From the NCBI RefSeq assembly GCF_001411555.2, contig NC_049905.1, forward strand, positions 22,372,097 through 22,436,096: DNA of 64,000 nt, written 5' to 3'. This DNA is from Juglans regia (Eukaryota; Streptophyta; Magnoliopsida; Fagales; Juglandaceae). The notes beneath the pieces were generated by a model that was not told where the DNA came from, did not search any database, and saw only the letters and a program-made list of their open reading frames with translations. Below, piece by piece: positions 44,180 through 59,100 of this stretch (positions within the stretch are counted from its first letter, which is position 1; each line of letters opens with the position of its first letter). The position numbers were made by a program, and so were the translations under genes.

Positions 44180-47100
44180 CTGGATATCAAAATTAATATC
44201 ATCTTAGACGGAAGAAAAACTTTGAATATAGACATGGGACATTGAAAGCAAATTTTTCTTTCTATAACTATCTCAAAATCACCTTTGATGCTTCCAAGTT
44301 GTAGTCGAACATAGAGAGAGAATACTACTTGTTATTCATGGATGTTCAACAGCATCTACATGCTACATACAAATGACAATTATACCCTCATGAGTTATAC
44401 TAATTACAACCATGTCCTCTAACACTCCCCCTCAAGCTGGGCCATATTTTTTTTTTATAAGTAATAATTTATTCAAGAAATAGGCATAAGCCCAAGTAAA
44501 CAGGACGTATACAAAGGAAACACCTACAACTTCCACAAACGAAAAGAAACTAAATGCCAAAAAACTAAAACAAGTGCAGAAAATTATCCTCCATTATAAA
44601 CACTTTAACCCAAGAACTCAAAGTACTCAAGAAAAAATCCCTAAGATCTCCCAATGAGCGTTCTTTATCTTCGAAACATCTCCCATTTCTTTCAATCCAT
44701 ATGCACCACATAAGACAAAGAGGTATCATCTTCCAAACTCTCACCGCCTTCTTACAGCCCTTCAAACCCTTCCACCCTTCCAATAAATCCACAACTTCTC
44801 TAGGCATTACCCAATGTAAACCTGTCCAACTCAAAACCTCAGTCCACAAGAATCTTGACACTTCACAGTGAAGAAAAAGATGATTTACAGATTCTCCTGC
44901 CCTTTTACACATGACACACCAATCAGCTATAAACAGACCCCTCCTTCTAAGATTATCAGTAGTCAATACTTTACCCAAAGATGCCACCCAATAGAAAAAA
45001 GCAACCTTACTAGGAACTTTCACTTTCCATATACTTTTCCAAGGAAAAACACAACTACTATGACTTGACAAAAATCTGTAATAAGATTCGACTAAAAACT
45101 TAGCATTTCCAGCAGGGATCCAAACCATACTATCCTCTCTTTCAACCACCAACTTCGAACTGTAGAGTTTAACCAGCAGAGCCTTAACTTCATCCACCTC
45201 CCAATCATTGACATCCCTTTTAAAAATGATATTCCATTCAACCTGGTTATTATTACTGCAGTAAGAATCATAAATAGATGCATTATGATCCCTGGCAATT
45301 CTGAAAATTGAAGGAAAAACCAACTTGAGAGCAGTATCCCCACACCACAAATCATGCCAAAAGAGAATCCTCTTACCATCTACCACCTTCAATCTGAAAT
45401 TATCGGAGAAGGAATCCCAACCTTTTCTAATAAATTTCCAAAAACTAACCCCATAAGCACCACTGGCAGCTTTAGAACACCAACCGCCCCACAAACTTCC
45501 ATATTTCACTTCTATCACATTTTTCCACAGGGCTTTACTCTCCAAATGATATCTCCAAAGCCATTTTCCAAATAACGCTCTATTAAAAACCCTTAAATCT
45601 TTTATCCCCAAACCACCACGATCCAGTGGTTGACAAACCTTCTTCCAACTAACCAAGTGAAACTTCTTTTCCTCACCACAGCCTCCCCATAAGAAATTTC
45701 TAAATAAACTCCGAATCCTCTTTTCAACACTTGCCGGAAGAGGAAAAAGAGGAAGGAAATAGGTGAAAAGGTTGGACAAAGTACTCTTTATAAGGGTTAG
45801 TCTTCCCCCCTTAGACAAGTAGATCCTCTTCCAACCCGCTAACCCCCTTTCAATTTTTTCAATCACCCCAGTCCATATATTGACAGCTTTAAAAGAGGCT
45901 CCCAAAGGAAGCCCAAAATACCTCAAAGGCAAAGAAGAGATTCTGCACCCCAGTAAATTAGCCAGGTCTGATAAATTCTTAACATCACCCACAGGAACAA
46001 TTTCAGACTTCGACAAATTAACTCTTAACCCCGAAGCAGCTTCGAAACATAGCAAAAGTGCTCTTAAAACACGAACATTATCCGAATCAGGCTCACTAAA
46101 AATCAAGGTATCGTCAGCAAATAAAAAATGAGAGATCTTTAAACAAATCAGCAAAAATCAAGGTTTATATATCATATAAACCTAGCTTGGAACAAATAAG
46201 CTTTAACCAACTATAACACAGTGGTTTGGTAAATATATCTGCAAGTTGATCAGCAGACTTCACAAAGAGTGTAGAAATGTCACCACTTAGGGCTCATTTG
46301 GATACAGAAACCATCACACCTCATCTCATCTCATCTCATTTCATCATCACAACTTTTCCAAATTCTCACACAAAATATAATAAACAATTCAATTTTTTCA
46401 AATCTCAAAACAATAATAATATTAAAAAATAGTATTCTAACAATATTTTATGTAATTCATCTAAAACCATCACATCTCATCTCACTATCCAAACGAGCCC
46501 TTAGTATCTTATCCCGAAGTGACAATCAATCTCAATGTGTTTAGTCCTCTCATGGAACACAGGATTAAACGCAATATGCACTGCAGCTTAATTATCACAA
46601 AACAACTGAAGAGGGATAGGAGCTGGACACCCAATCTCTTGAAGAAAGTGTTGCAACCATGCTAGCTCACTAGTAGTGTGATTCATTGCTCTATATTCAG
46701 CTTCTGCACTAGACCGAGCTAATACTGTTTGTTTTTTACTCTTCAATGTAACCAAGTTACCTCCCACAAAGGTACAATATCCAGTAGTCGATCTTCTATC
46801 TGAATGAGATCCTGCCAATCAGCATCTGAAAAAGCTTCAATTCTAAGATGTCCATTTGTTCTATATAACAATCCAAGGCTAGGAGCTCGCTTAAGATAAC
46901 AAAGAATATGGATTGCAATGAAGAATATAGATTACAACATCCCACTGTGAGACCCTGGACGTTTGTAGAAATTGGCTCACTACACTCACTGCATAACAGA
47001 TATCAAGTATAGTGATAGTAAGATAATTTAATTTCCCAACAAGTCTTTGATACCGACTTGGATCTCCAAATTGTTTACGATTTAGATCCATAGGAGTGTC

Positions 47101-50100
47101 AATAGGCCGTGCACCCAACATGCAAGTTTCTTCCAAAAGATCAAGTACATATTTTCTTTGAGATAGGTTAATACTTTTTTTAGATCTATCGACTTCAATT
47201 CCAAGAAAGTATCTAAGTTAGCCCAAGTCTTTTATCTGAAACTGATCATGTAAAAATTGTTTCAGTGTTGCAATTTCAGCTAAGTCACTCCCAGTAATTA
47301 CAATGTCATCCACATATACAACTAACAATATATGACCTACATCACTATGTAGGTAAAATACCGAGTGATCTGTTCGGCATCTATGAAGACTAAATGCCAA
47401 TATGGTATCAGAGAACCTCTCAAACCATGCTCGAGGAGATTGTTTCAAACCATATTATGCCTTTTTTAACTTGCACACTACTTCGACACTCCCCTGAGCA
47501 ACAAACCCAGATGGTTGCTCCATATACACTTCCTCATTCAAGTCGCCATGTAGGAATGCGTTTTTAGCATCCAACTGAAATAAGGGTCAATCCAAATTAG
47601 CAACAAGAGAGCTCAATACTCAAACAGAAGAAATTTTGGCAACCGAGGAGAAAGTCTTGTCGTAATCAATGCCATAACTTTGAGTGTAACTCTTAGCAAC
47701 CAAGTGGGCTTTCAGATGTTCCACAGAACCATCAGGATGGAATTTGATTGTATATACCCATCTACAACGAATAGATTGTTTACCAGGTGGTAGAGGAACA
47801 AGATCTCATGTCTCATTATGGTGAAAAGCATCCATGTCATTTTTCATAGCTGTCCTCCATCTCGAATCAGATAAATTATCCTGAACTACCTTAAGAATAG
47901 AAAGTTTTGAAAGTTAAGAAGTAAAACATGAAAATGATGGAGATACGGCATGACAAGAGACAGATGTTGAGTAACACAAGAACAACTACCTTTTTGAAGA
48001 ACATTAGGTGGAGAGTTTGAAGCACTAGGTAACTCAGGATCTGAGGATTGAGACAAGGTTGGTGGAGGCATGGGAGACGGGAGCCGCAAGCGATGCGAGT
48101 ACACCTGTAAAGAAACCAAGGGAAAGCACTGAGAAGGGTTGGGTAAAAGTGGGTGAGTGTGTAGGAGAAGGGTAAGAGTCGGTAATTGTAGAGGATCACA
48201 TTCAACAACCAAAAATGTGTCCGAGAAATAGGGTACGGACTCAAACAAGGTGACATCAACACTCGTGAAGTAACGTCTAAGAGCAGAACTATAGCAACGA
48301 TATCCTTTTTGAGTCCGAGAATAACCAACAAAAATTACACTTGGTAGCACGTCGATCAAGCTTTTATCAAAGCTTGGGCCAAGGTTATGAACATAGCAAA
48401 CACACCCAAAGATTTTTGGAGGGAGAGAAAAAGATGGAGAAAGGGAACAAGATGGAGAAGGGAGAGGAACCATCGAGGACTGATGAAGGCATACAGTTAA
48501 TAAGGTGACACACAGTAAGAACACCATCACTCCAAAAACGTTTAGGAACATGCATTTGCAGTAAAAGTGCTCGGGTTACATCTAACAAATGACGATTTTT
48601 TGCGTCCAGCCACCTCATTTTGTTGGGGTGTATAAGAGCATGAAATTTGATGAACAATTTCTGTATTACTTAAGTAGCAAAGACACTAAATTGATATTTT
48701 TAAGCATTGTCATAACCCAAAACTTGAACTTTCTGTCTAAATTGAGTTTTAATTTCTTCCTGAAAGACTTTAAATATAGAAAGAAGTTCAGATTGTGCTT
48801 TAATCAGAAACAACCATGTCATACGAGAATAGTCATCAACAAATGTAACAAAATACTAAAACTTGTTTAATACAATGTCGATTGGTTCTCATATATCAAA
48901 GTGAACCAATTCAAAAGGACTAGAAGCTCGATTATCAACTCAAAGTACAAAAGACACACGATGGTATTTGCCAAGCTGACATGCTTCACAAGAAAAGGAA
49001 CACATTTCCAAGATTCCTAATTTGACGTTTCAAAAGAGAAAGATATGAGTGTCCAAGGTGGCAATGCCATTCAAAAGCAGATGATGATGAGGATGTGAGG
49101 GCTTGAGTAGGTGACTGTTTGACATCAAGGTAATACAGACCACTAGCTTCATGCCCCATACCAATCTTCTTCCCTATCTTGAGATCCTGAAAGATACATA
49201 CAGAGGGATAAAAGGTCACAGAACATTGAAGAGTTTGAGTAATTTTACTAATGGACAACAAACTAAAGGGAACACTAGGAACATATAGAACAGATAACAA
49301 GGATATAGAATCAGTGAGCTTAGTGGATCCAATGCGTGTAACTTTAGCAAGAGAACTATTAGCAAGAGTAACACTCTTTGGAAATGTCATAGTATCTAAC
49401 TTAGATAAGAAATAAGACAAACCGGTTAGATGTTCATTAGCTCCTGAATCGATGATCCATAGATCTTGAGTAGATGAGACAAGACATGCATAAGTTGTAC
49501 CTGAATGAGCAAGAATAGCTATGGAAGATGAAGCCGCCCGTGTGCGACCCAAAAGCTGATCATACTCATCCTAAGATATGCTAATCATCTCTGGAGTCAT
49601 GTCGGAGCTCTTTGACGATGATGTAGCATCTTGAAAAATGGCCTGATTAGCTGACCCAGATGGTCTACCATGTAGATCCCAACAGTAGTCCACTAAATAA
49701 TTAGTGAGACCGCAATGGGTGCACTTACGAGATTCATGACCTCGAGTGGGATTACCTATACCACGTCCCCCACGTGCACCTTTACCACCCCAACCTCCAC
49801 GCCCACCAGGAGCAACATAGGAGGTAACTAAAGCAGATCTCTCATTACTCTGATCAGAAGACAACTGAGATCCTTGCCCAGATATTGTGGCTCGCTAAAG
49901 TTGGGAGAACACATTAGAAAATTAGGGAAGCTGTGGACTTGCCAAAATTTGAGAATGCACCAACTCATACTAAGGTTTTAAGCCAACAAGAAACCGAACA
50001 TTAAAATCTTCACGTTGTTGTAGCATACTTGAAACATCAGAAATGATAGGTTGATACATTTTGAGTTCTTCACATATGCTCATCACTTGATAATAATACT

Positions 50101-53100
50101 CTTACAGGCCCAAAGCACCCTGTTCCAAACCAAAGAATTGCTGACACAACTCATAAATATAAGTTATGTTCCCAGTACCCGAATGCATCCGTTTGAGATG
50201 CCTCTTGAGTGGTGTCAAAATGTACTAAGCCAGTGCAAATATTAGGCTCAATACTAGTCAACATCAGGGACAAGATTTCAGCATCTTCTTGCTCCCATTG
50301 AGCAAATGTAGAACTAGTTGAGTCAGGCATTGGATCAACCACGTGGGTACAAAGAAGGCCCTTGCTTTTCAAAAAAATTTCAACAGATTATGACCACAAC
50401 ATAAGGTTTTTTCCATTCAAATTCACCGAAGTCATAGGCAGATTAAAGTTTGGTGCAAAAGGCAGTGACTCAAATTTAGTTTCCATGGAGAAAAGTATCA
50501 CAACAATTGAACTTGGACATAGAATCCACACAGAATATGAAATATGGATGAAAAACTGAGAAATACAATCTGGAAAAGTAGAATCAGCTTAAGAACCCAA
50601 ATTTCGGATCTATATCGAGTGGAATCAGCATGTACCAGTCGAAACAAGCACGTAATTGGCTCAGAATCGGCATGTATCGAGTCTCAACCGGTTTGTTTTG
50701 GGTCTGAACTAGGATGCATCGGGCCTGAACTAGCCTGCATCAGGTATGTTTCGGGTATTGTCGGTACCGGCTTCAAAACTAACCTTAAACGGGAATAATT
50801 TATCCTAAACGAGGATAAGTGATGTTGGGTTTAACTTATTCTTGTTACCAAACGGGTGTTATTCTGGATAGGAATAAGCTCTTCCTCCAGGTTGGGGGCA
50901 TACGCAGTCGACGATTGGATAGTTGAGACCTGCAACCAAACACCCTGAGACTTCAACGTCGCCAATGATAAACAAGCCTTTCGACAGCCGATGACGACGG
51001 GAAACTCACCGGAGTGCACAGACAACGACCGCGAGCTGGGTTTTGGTGCCCAATACCGGAGAAGACATCTAAGGTCACTGGAAACACCTTGAAAAAAGTT
51101 GTCGGCCACCAACGACAAAGAGGAAAAACCACACTAACCACCACAGACAACGAATGTGATACCACACTAACCACCACTAACCACTCTGCGCCACTAACCA
51201 CCACTAGCTCCGTTGCACAATCACCACCAACAGACTACTCAACTCTCTGATACCATGTAGTCGAACATAGAGAAGGAATACTACATGTTATTCATTGATG
51301 TTCAACAGCATATACATACTACATACAAATGACAATTATACCCTCATAAGTTACACTAATTACAACCATGTCCTCTAACACAAGTCAAAAGAATATTGTA
51401 AAATAACTCTTAAGTTAAAGCAATGTTGAACTTTAAAAAATTGGTTGTTATTACACAAACCTTAAGACTCAGGCATGGACGAGAGACAGCAAATCCAAAG
51501 GCTACAACAAGAGTAATTGCTGATACAGCAGCACCGGCAAACGGTGGATAAATTTTCAAACTGGCAACAACACCCCAGCCCTCAGTTGCCAAAGCAATCG
51601 CATAAAGCATGAGAAATGCAGCACTGTCAAGCCAATGATTTGACAGACAGTAGGTGTGAATAAATAATACTAATACAGAGGATAGGTAGAGCAAAGTAAG
51701 TTAAGAGTTAGAACATGCTAACAAATTAGAGACAAAAGATCAAGAGGACAGTTAACAAACCTGACATTCTTTCCACAATCAGCATGAGCATCATAGACAT
51801 ACACAGGCAGTACTCTTGGAGAATAGACCACAATTGGAGGTGAAAGAAGAACCTGCAGAAAAAGGGTTATAATATAATGCAAACCAAGATCAGAAAGAAT
51901 AACCAGAAATTGGACAAGATCAAATATAAATAAAAAAGATTCCAACTTTGATTAGAGAGAGATTGATATAACTCACAGTCAATGCTCTTCCAGCAAGAAG
52001 AAACAAAAATAAAAAATAACCAACAGATGCTCCGACAAATGGTTTATCTGAACAGGAAGGGTGAAAAAGTTAATGCCATAAGCAGCATTACAATATAGGT
52101 TTTAAGAACTAATAGACTAGGAAAATTAAATACGGTGGTGATGGATTGCCAATCTTCACCTTCAAACCAACCAACAAGAAATGCTGCCAAAGCTAAAAGA
52201 AAAGCGAGGAAGCAAACAAAGAACGTCTGTGTTCTGGTTAAATAAAAATTGTTTGAAGCCCAGTGGTGGATAGCACCAATAGCTAGTACCATCATGAGAA
52301 GAACCAAAAGAAATGCCACACCAATCTGTTTTTTATTAAGAAAAAGGTGCAAAGTTAGACACGTTCATCACAGCTTAAAGCTAAAATTCACTGCAAACAC
52401 CAAAGTGATCCTCACGGTCCAAGGTTTAACAACAACTATAATGGCTGATATTGCACAAAGCAGGAGTAGAAGACCAATGCTTATAAATACAGATACACCA
52501 CGAGATAGTCTCCAATCATCATCTTTCCTGCAATATGTCCCATAGCACATTAGAAGGTGATCAAGCAGCCCTAAGGCTATTGAGCAGAAGTTATTGAAAA
52601 TGCCTGAACATCGTGCTTGTTTAAAATTTGAACAGGAAAGCCAAGTTGCTAAACCACAATCACATGAAGAGTTACTCACCATTTATGCAAACCAGAGCAA
52701 AGTGATAGTACAGCTGGAATACAAACCAAAGGAATTAAAGCAGCTAGGAAATCACCCTTAGCTGGAACCTGGTCATCCCTAGATTTAATGACTTCTAAAT
52801 AGGATGCACCACAAAATGCCACGAGAATGACTACAAAGAAATTGCAGAAACAAAGAATATGATAGATTAACATCTCACTCCAACCCGGTGGAAGAAGCAG
52901 GAATCAAAACCAAAGCAAATTTAGATAGACTACCTGAAAATATCCCAACACATATGGCAGAGGAAAGGGAAAACTGATATGTTGAAAACCATGAAAGAAT
53001 TGGCAGCACGCCAGTAACTACTAAAGCAATTGCAGATGCCATTGCCCAGCCAAGGTACAAAGATGATGCATAAGGAGAACTAAAGCTTTTCTGCTCACCA

Positions 53101-56100
53101 GTCCATCCCTTGTATCCTAAATCATCTAAAGGCTTTGCAGATACTATTGCAGCTAGAGCTAATACCGATCCAGCAAACAGTGATATGCAAAAGACAAGAA
53201 CAACACCCTGAAAGAGAAGAATATTTAATTAGAACAAGAAAGGAAAGCTAGACAATACAAAGCAAAATCCAGGTAGAAAAGACACCAAAAAAGTGACCAA
53301 AAGTGATAAAACTCTCCGACAATAGATTTCCAAGTCACAAGTGCCTTAAATTTAAAAAGAAACAACTTTTGGTTCTTCAGGTAATTGCAGCTAAATGCAA
53401 ACAGCAAATAAAGATTCCACTACAGAAACTATTCAGTATTTTAAGTCCATATCAGATGATTTACGTGATTGGTAACATAGAGAAGTCATAGTAGAGAACA
53501 AAACTGAAGCAAGAAGATTTCTTGCATCAAGAACTCTCAATAACCATTTAGGGGAGAGAGAAAGGAAACAAAAAGTTGAAAAGTTAGAGAAGTGGAAAAC
53601 ACAACAAAATGAATCCAAAGGCAAAAAAAGAAATAAACACCAGTCACAGCCTAAACATCAGATAAAATAATATGCATGTCAAGGCAGCAATATGGGAAAA
53701 TGTAGCTAGTAAAAAAGCAACAAGAAGCAGAAGAAGAAGAAAAAAAGAAGAAACATGCATAAAAGGAGAAAAACAAAAGGCATAAAAGCAATATACAGAG
53801 AAATAAAAATGCAGAAAATTGTATCCTTGATTTTTGTGCAAATGGATACATGGGTAGCATAAATATCACTGGGTTGGATTGGACATACATGGTCAAATAA
53901 TCATACGTGGTCTAGATTGGACAGATTTTTAGTATCCTCAGATTGGGAAGCTCAGTATCCGGAAGTATGTCAAAGGAGGCTGTCTCGTCAGTGCTCAGAT
54001 CATTTTCCTATTTTGCTTGATTGTGGTGGTGTATCCAAGGAGGGTGTCGGTATTTTAAATTCGAAAATATGTGGCTGAAGACTAAAGGTTTTGTGGACAG
54101 CATTCAGCAATGGTGGTCCTCATATCAATTTGATGGAACCCCTAGTTTCATTCTTGCAGGTAAACTGAAAACTTTAAAAAATGACCTGAAGATTTGGAAC
54201 ACACAGACTTGTGGCAACATAGGAGAAAGAAAGAAGTCCATATTGGAAGAGCTTTGGGAGCTAGAGAGGACACAGGAGGGCCGGACTATTTCCTTGGAAG
54301 AAATATCTCGAAAGTCAGAGGTGGTTACTGAATAAGAGAGGGTTATTTTGCTAGAAGCAATTTCATGGTGCCAAAAATCTAGAGCTTTGGTTGAAAGAAG
54401 GGGATCGAAGTACAAAATTCTTTCATAAAGTGGCCAATTCTCACAGGAGAACCAACGCTATAGAGATGCTGAATATAAAGGATGCAACATGTAACGAGGC
54501 CCCTGTAATTAGAGATTATGTTGTTGGTTTCTTTGAACATTTGCTTACAGAACAAATGGGGTGGTGGCCAAAGTTCGATGGTTTAGCTTTTGATTCTATT
54601 AACCCACAGGATGCCTCGAGGTTGGAGAGGCCATTCGAGGAGATGGAAGTTCATGATGTGGTGAGGAAAATGGCCAAAGACAAAGTACCTGGGCCGGATG
54701 GATTTTTTATGGGATTCTTCCAAACTTGTTGGGAAGTGGTGAAGGGAGATTTAATTAAGGTGTTTCAGGAGCTGTTCATGGCTGAAAATTTTGAAAAAAG
54801 TCTTAACGCCACATTTATAGCACTAATTCCTAAGAAGATTGGAGCATCAACTGTCACAGATTTTCGGCCGATTAGTCTTGTGAGTGGGGTGTATAAGATC
54901 ATCTCTAAGGTGCTTGCAAACCGATTAGGGGAGGTGTTGGGGAAGATTATAACAAAACCCCAAAACGCATTTGTATGAGGAAAGCAAATCCTAGTTTCAA
55001 TCCTCATTGCCAATAAGTGTCTAGATAACAGACAAAAATCTGGTAACTCGGGGATCCTATGTAAGTTAGATATGGAGAAGGCATATATGATCATGTCAAT
55101 TGGGATTTCCTACTCCACTTGCTTGGGAGGTGTGGGTTTGGGGAGGGATGGTGCTCGTGGATTAGATGGTGCAAATCAATAGCAAGATTCTCTGTTCTAG
55201 TAAATGGTAGTCCAATTGGCTACTTCAATAGTTTTTTTTTTATAAGTAAAAATATTATATATATAAATCAATAGGAGTAACCAAGTATACTAGACGTATA
55301 CAAAAAAACACCTAGCCCATACAAGAGAGCCCCTAATGACCCAAAAATCCCATGAAACCTACCCAAAATACACCAAGCCCAAATTGGAATGTAACACACC
55401 TCCCCAACCCCAACCCCTTCTTCAATAGTCACAAATTTGAGTATTTTCTTCTTTTGATTGGCATAGGGTGTCCGAAACAAAGTCAAGACTAATCTCGGGG
55501 ATGCAAAGACTCTTTGTAAGGAGTTTCCTGCAAGCACACATCAAGTAATTCATGGGGAAATGCCCTACTTTGATGGCCCTTAGAAATTGTTTACACCAAT
55601 GGTTCGAACCTTAGACCTGAGGATAATTCATGAATTTCTAACACTTTTTCCTTTGGCTAATACTAGATCTCTTGTATACTTGCTGTATACCAGGGTACTC
55701 AATTGTTTTTAAAAAAAAGTCTATTTGAAGATAATTGTGTGCTTGCACTAATGTAGGGAAGGAAATAGACAGATCAAACCTCCTTTGTCCCAGGCGTATG
55801 ATGATTTCCAGCATTACCAGCACATTGCACTTGATTAAACCATAACTGATAACCATTACGGATCCAAATAGGAAAGGCAATAGAAAGGCAAGCGACCATA
55901 AGGGGAACAGTCAAAGACAATCCAAGAAGTATTGATGATTTGCTGCAAGACAAACACAAAAACCAATGCAGAATCACTTTAATGTCAACCTTCTACTTAT
56001 CCCAAAAAAATCAAGGCATAACAGAACATTAAATTAATGTAACAGCCATATCAAAGGGTCATTGTAGTATATAGTAGTTTTTCCCCTTTGTAAACCCTAG

Positions 56101-59100
56101 TGTACTTGGGTTGCGCTCATAGCACTTATCAATAATGCTCTTTACTCATGGAAAGAATAGATAAAAAAAAAAACTTAAAGGAACCAAATTTATTTTAGAT
56201 TATAGCAAAGATCCAAATTAACCGTCAATCTGATTCATGGACATAAGAAGGACAGGAAAGAAATCAATTAAAAAAATCTTAATAACCATCTTGATTTTCC
56301 ATTACACTTCATTTGTAATATCTGAGTTCACTTAAACGTATCATTATACTCACTACGCTCCAAGACATTCTAGAAGCCCAGCTACAAATGAATCGGTGCT
56401 CTTAACCTCAACATAGAAAAGGTCTTCGCGCTAACCAGTATAGATTGACTATCAACTAACATTTACAGACAAGTTCAAATGCTTTCAAGTTTTCACAGTA
56501 TTTTTTTAACTACAGTACATATTAGTTGTTCTCTTTTACCCCATCACACATCTACATACTCGTGACCGTATGAACCATGAACGGAGACAGAAGGGCTGCA
56601 AGCACATGTAATCATACAGAACCAAAGCAAAATTCTTACCCTGACAACATCTACTTAGGAGGAAAAAGATAGCCAAGAGCTACTTTCACAACAGTATCTA
56701 GGAAAAAGGCACAAAAATATGGAAAGAATAAAGGGTTGATACAAAACTAAAGGTGTAGCAAGCCCATTGTAACCACATCCTTTTTTTTTTTTTTTTGATC
56801 GGTAAAAGATAGAAATTATATATATGAATGAAAAATGCATAGCCATTGTACACAGGAAGTATACATAAGAGCTCCTAAATACTTTCTAAGAACGGTAAAT
56901 TAAAGACAAGAAATCCTGGACATTATCCCCAGGTAATACTATAGTGGAAAACCAACACATAAGAGTGTGGAGAAAAAAATTCTTCAACTCAGATATTGTA
57001 CGTTCCTTATCGTCAAAGCAACGCGCATTCCTTTCTGTCCAAATACACCACATAATACACAACGGGATCATCTTCCACACAACTGCCACTTGATGACAGC
57101 CTTGCATCTTTGGCCAAGAACCCAACAAATCCATCACCCTCATGGGCATAACCCAAGCAACATCAATCCTAAGAAAAATCTCATCCCACAACCCTCTTGT
57201 TACCTCACAGTGTAGTAATAGATGGTCCACAGACTCTCCATTCTTCTTGCACATGTAACACCAATCCAACACCACACATCCTCTCTTTCTCAAGTTGTCT
57301 GTGGTCAATATCTTCCCAAGAGTAGCACTCCAAACAAAAAATGCTACTTTAGAAAGCACTCAAGTCTTCCAAATGTTCTTCCAAGGAAACGGAGTAATAT
57401 CAAATTTTGTTTTCAAGATGCTATAATACACCTTAACTGTACACATCTTGTGATTATTGGACCTCCACTTCAAACTATCTTGCTGTGTCATAGTAGTCTC
57501 CATGGAATATAGTAAGCTGAAAAATTCTGTAACAATAGGTAATTCCTAGTCATGGAAATCCCTATTAAAAAGAATATTCCACTGATACGCACCATGAGAG
57601 AATAAACGCACATCCGCCACTGATGCCTCCCTATTAACTGCAATACGGTATAAGGCCGGAAAAGCCCTTTCCAATGCATGATCTCCACACCACACATCCC
57701 TCCAAAATCTGATCCGAATGCCCTCACCAACTACAAAACGGATTTGATTTGCGAAACATGGCCACCCCTTCCTTATATACTTCCATAAACCCACACCATA
57801 TCCCCCTCTCACTTCCTTAGAGCACCAACCACCCCAAGCGACACCGTATATAGCATCAATAATATCCTTCCATAATACTCCCCCCTCCAAATAATATCTC
57901 CAAAGCCATTTTCCCAATAAAGCTTTATTAAAAGTTCTCAAGTTACACACTCCCAACCCCCGTTCACAACTGAGGCACATACAGTCTTCCATCTTACCAG
58001 ATGGAATTTCTTTTCCTCCCCCATGCCTCCCCATAAGAATGCCCTGAAGAGTTTCTCCACTCTGTTCACCACCCCTACAGGCATAGGAAACAAAGATAAA
58101 AAATAGGTGGGGAGATTAGCGAGAGTACTCCTGATAAGAGTGAGGCGGCCCCCTTTTGATAAATACACTCGTTTCCAGCCAGCCAACCTTCTCTCTATCT
58201 TCTCCACTACCCCATCCCATATAGCTCTATTCTTAAATGTTGCTCCCAGCGGAAGGCCCAGATATTTCATTGGGAGAGAGGACACCTTATAATCCAACAG
58301 TCTTGCCAAGCTTCGGATATTAGAGACCGCACTCACAGGAACCATCTCAGACTTGCCCAAATTCACCTTTAACCCCGACACTGCTTCAAAACAAAGTAAC
58401 AGTACTCGTAAAGTTTTAATTTGGCTCCTATCCGCTTCACAAAAAATTAATGTATCATCTGCAAAAAGAAGGTGTGAAATGATAGTAGGGCCACCAGAAC
58501 CATTGCCCACCTGGAAACCCGATAAGAAACCTCCCCCAACAACAGCCTGTACCATCCTACTTAAAGCCTCCATAACTATCACAAATAGAAGAGGAGATAA
58601 AGGATATCCCTGTCGCAATCCCCGTGAACTATCAAAATAACCAGCAGGTGTGCCGTTAACCAAAACCGAAAACCGAGCTGTAGAAATACAGTGGCGTATC
58701 CATGCAATCCACCTAACCCCAAAACCACATCTCCCAAGCAGATATAAGAGAAAATCCAAATTCACGTGATCATATGCCTTCTCCATGTCAAGCTTGCACA
58801 GAACACCTGAACCTCCCTCCTGTAATCTGTAGTCCAAGCATTCATTTGCAATAAGTACTGAATCAAGAATTTGTCTTCCTCTAATAAATGTGTTTTGGGA
58901 CTTAGAGATAATGCGTTCCAACACCGGACTAAGCCGGTTAGCCATAACCTTCGAGATAATCTTATAAATGCTACTAACCAAACTTATAGGCCGAAAGTCC
59001 TCAATCGCCAAAGCCCCGTGTTTCTTGGGTATAAGGGCAATAAAAGTCGCATTAAGGGATTTTTCAAACTTTTGGAAAGAGTGAAATTCCCTGAAAACAT

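Larger units (their letters stand above)
44300..51380 (-). mobile_element. Complete copia retrotransposon with 125-bp LTRs in a DEK1 intron
   Basis: LTRs at 44300-44424 and 51256-51380 both run TGTAGTCGAAC..CCTCTAACA and are flanked by the 5-base TSD CAAGT (44295-44299 and 51381-51385). On the minus strand the primer site TGGTATCAGAGAG (51255-51243) follows the 5' LTR and the purine tract CTTGAGGGGGAGTG precedes the 3' LTR. I count about eight differences between the LTRs, so the insertion is old. Gag, protease, integrase, RT and RNase H remnants are in order but broken by many stops. It hosts a LINE (44447-46140) and a MITE (46290-46500). Confidence 0.93.

Noticed and set aside
51014..51250. 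Threonine-rich ORF (TTTDNEC.. repeats) near the copia 5' LTR
   Set aside because: It runs on the strand opposite to the element and arises from short ACCACTAACC repeats in the copia leader.
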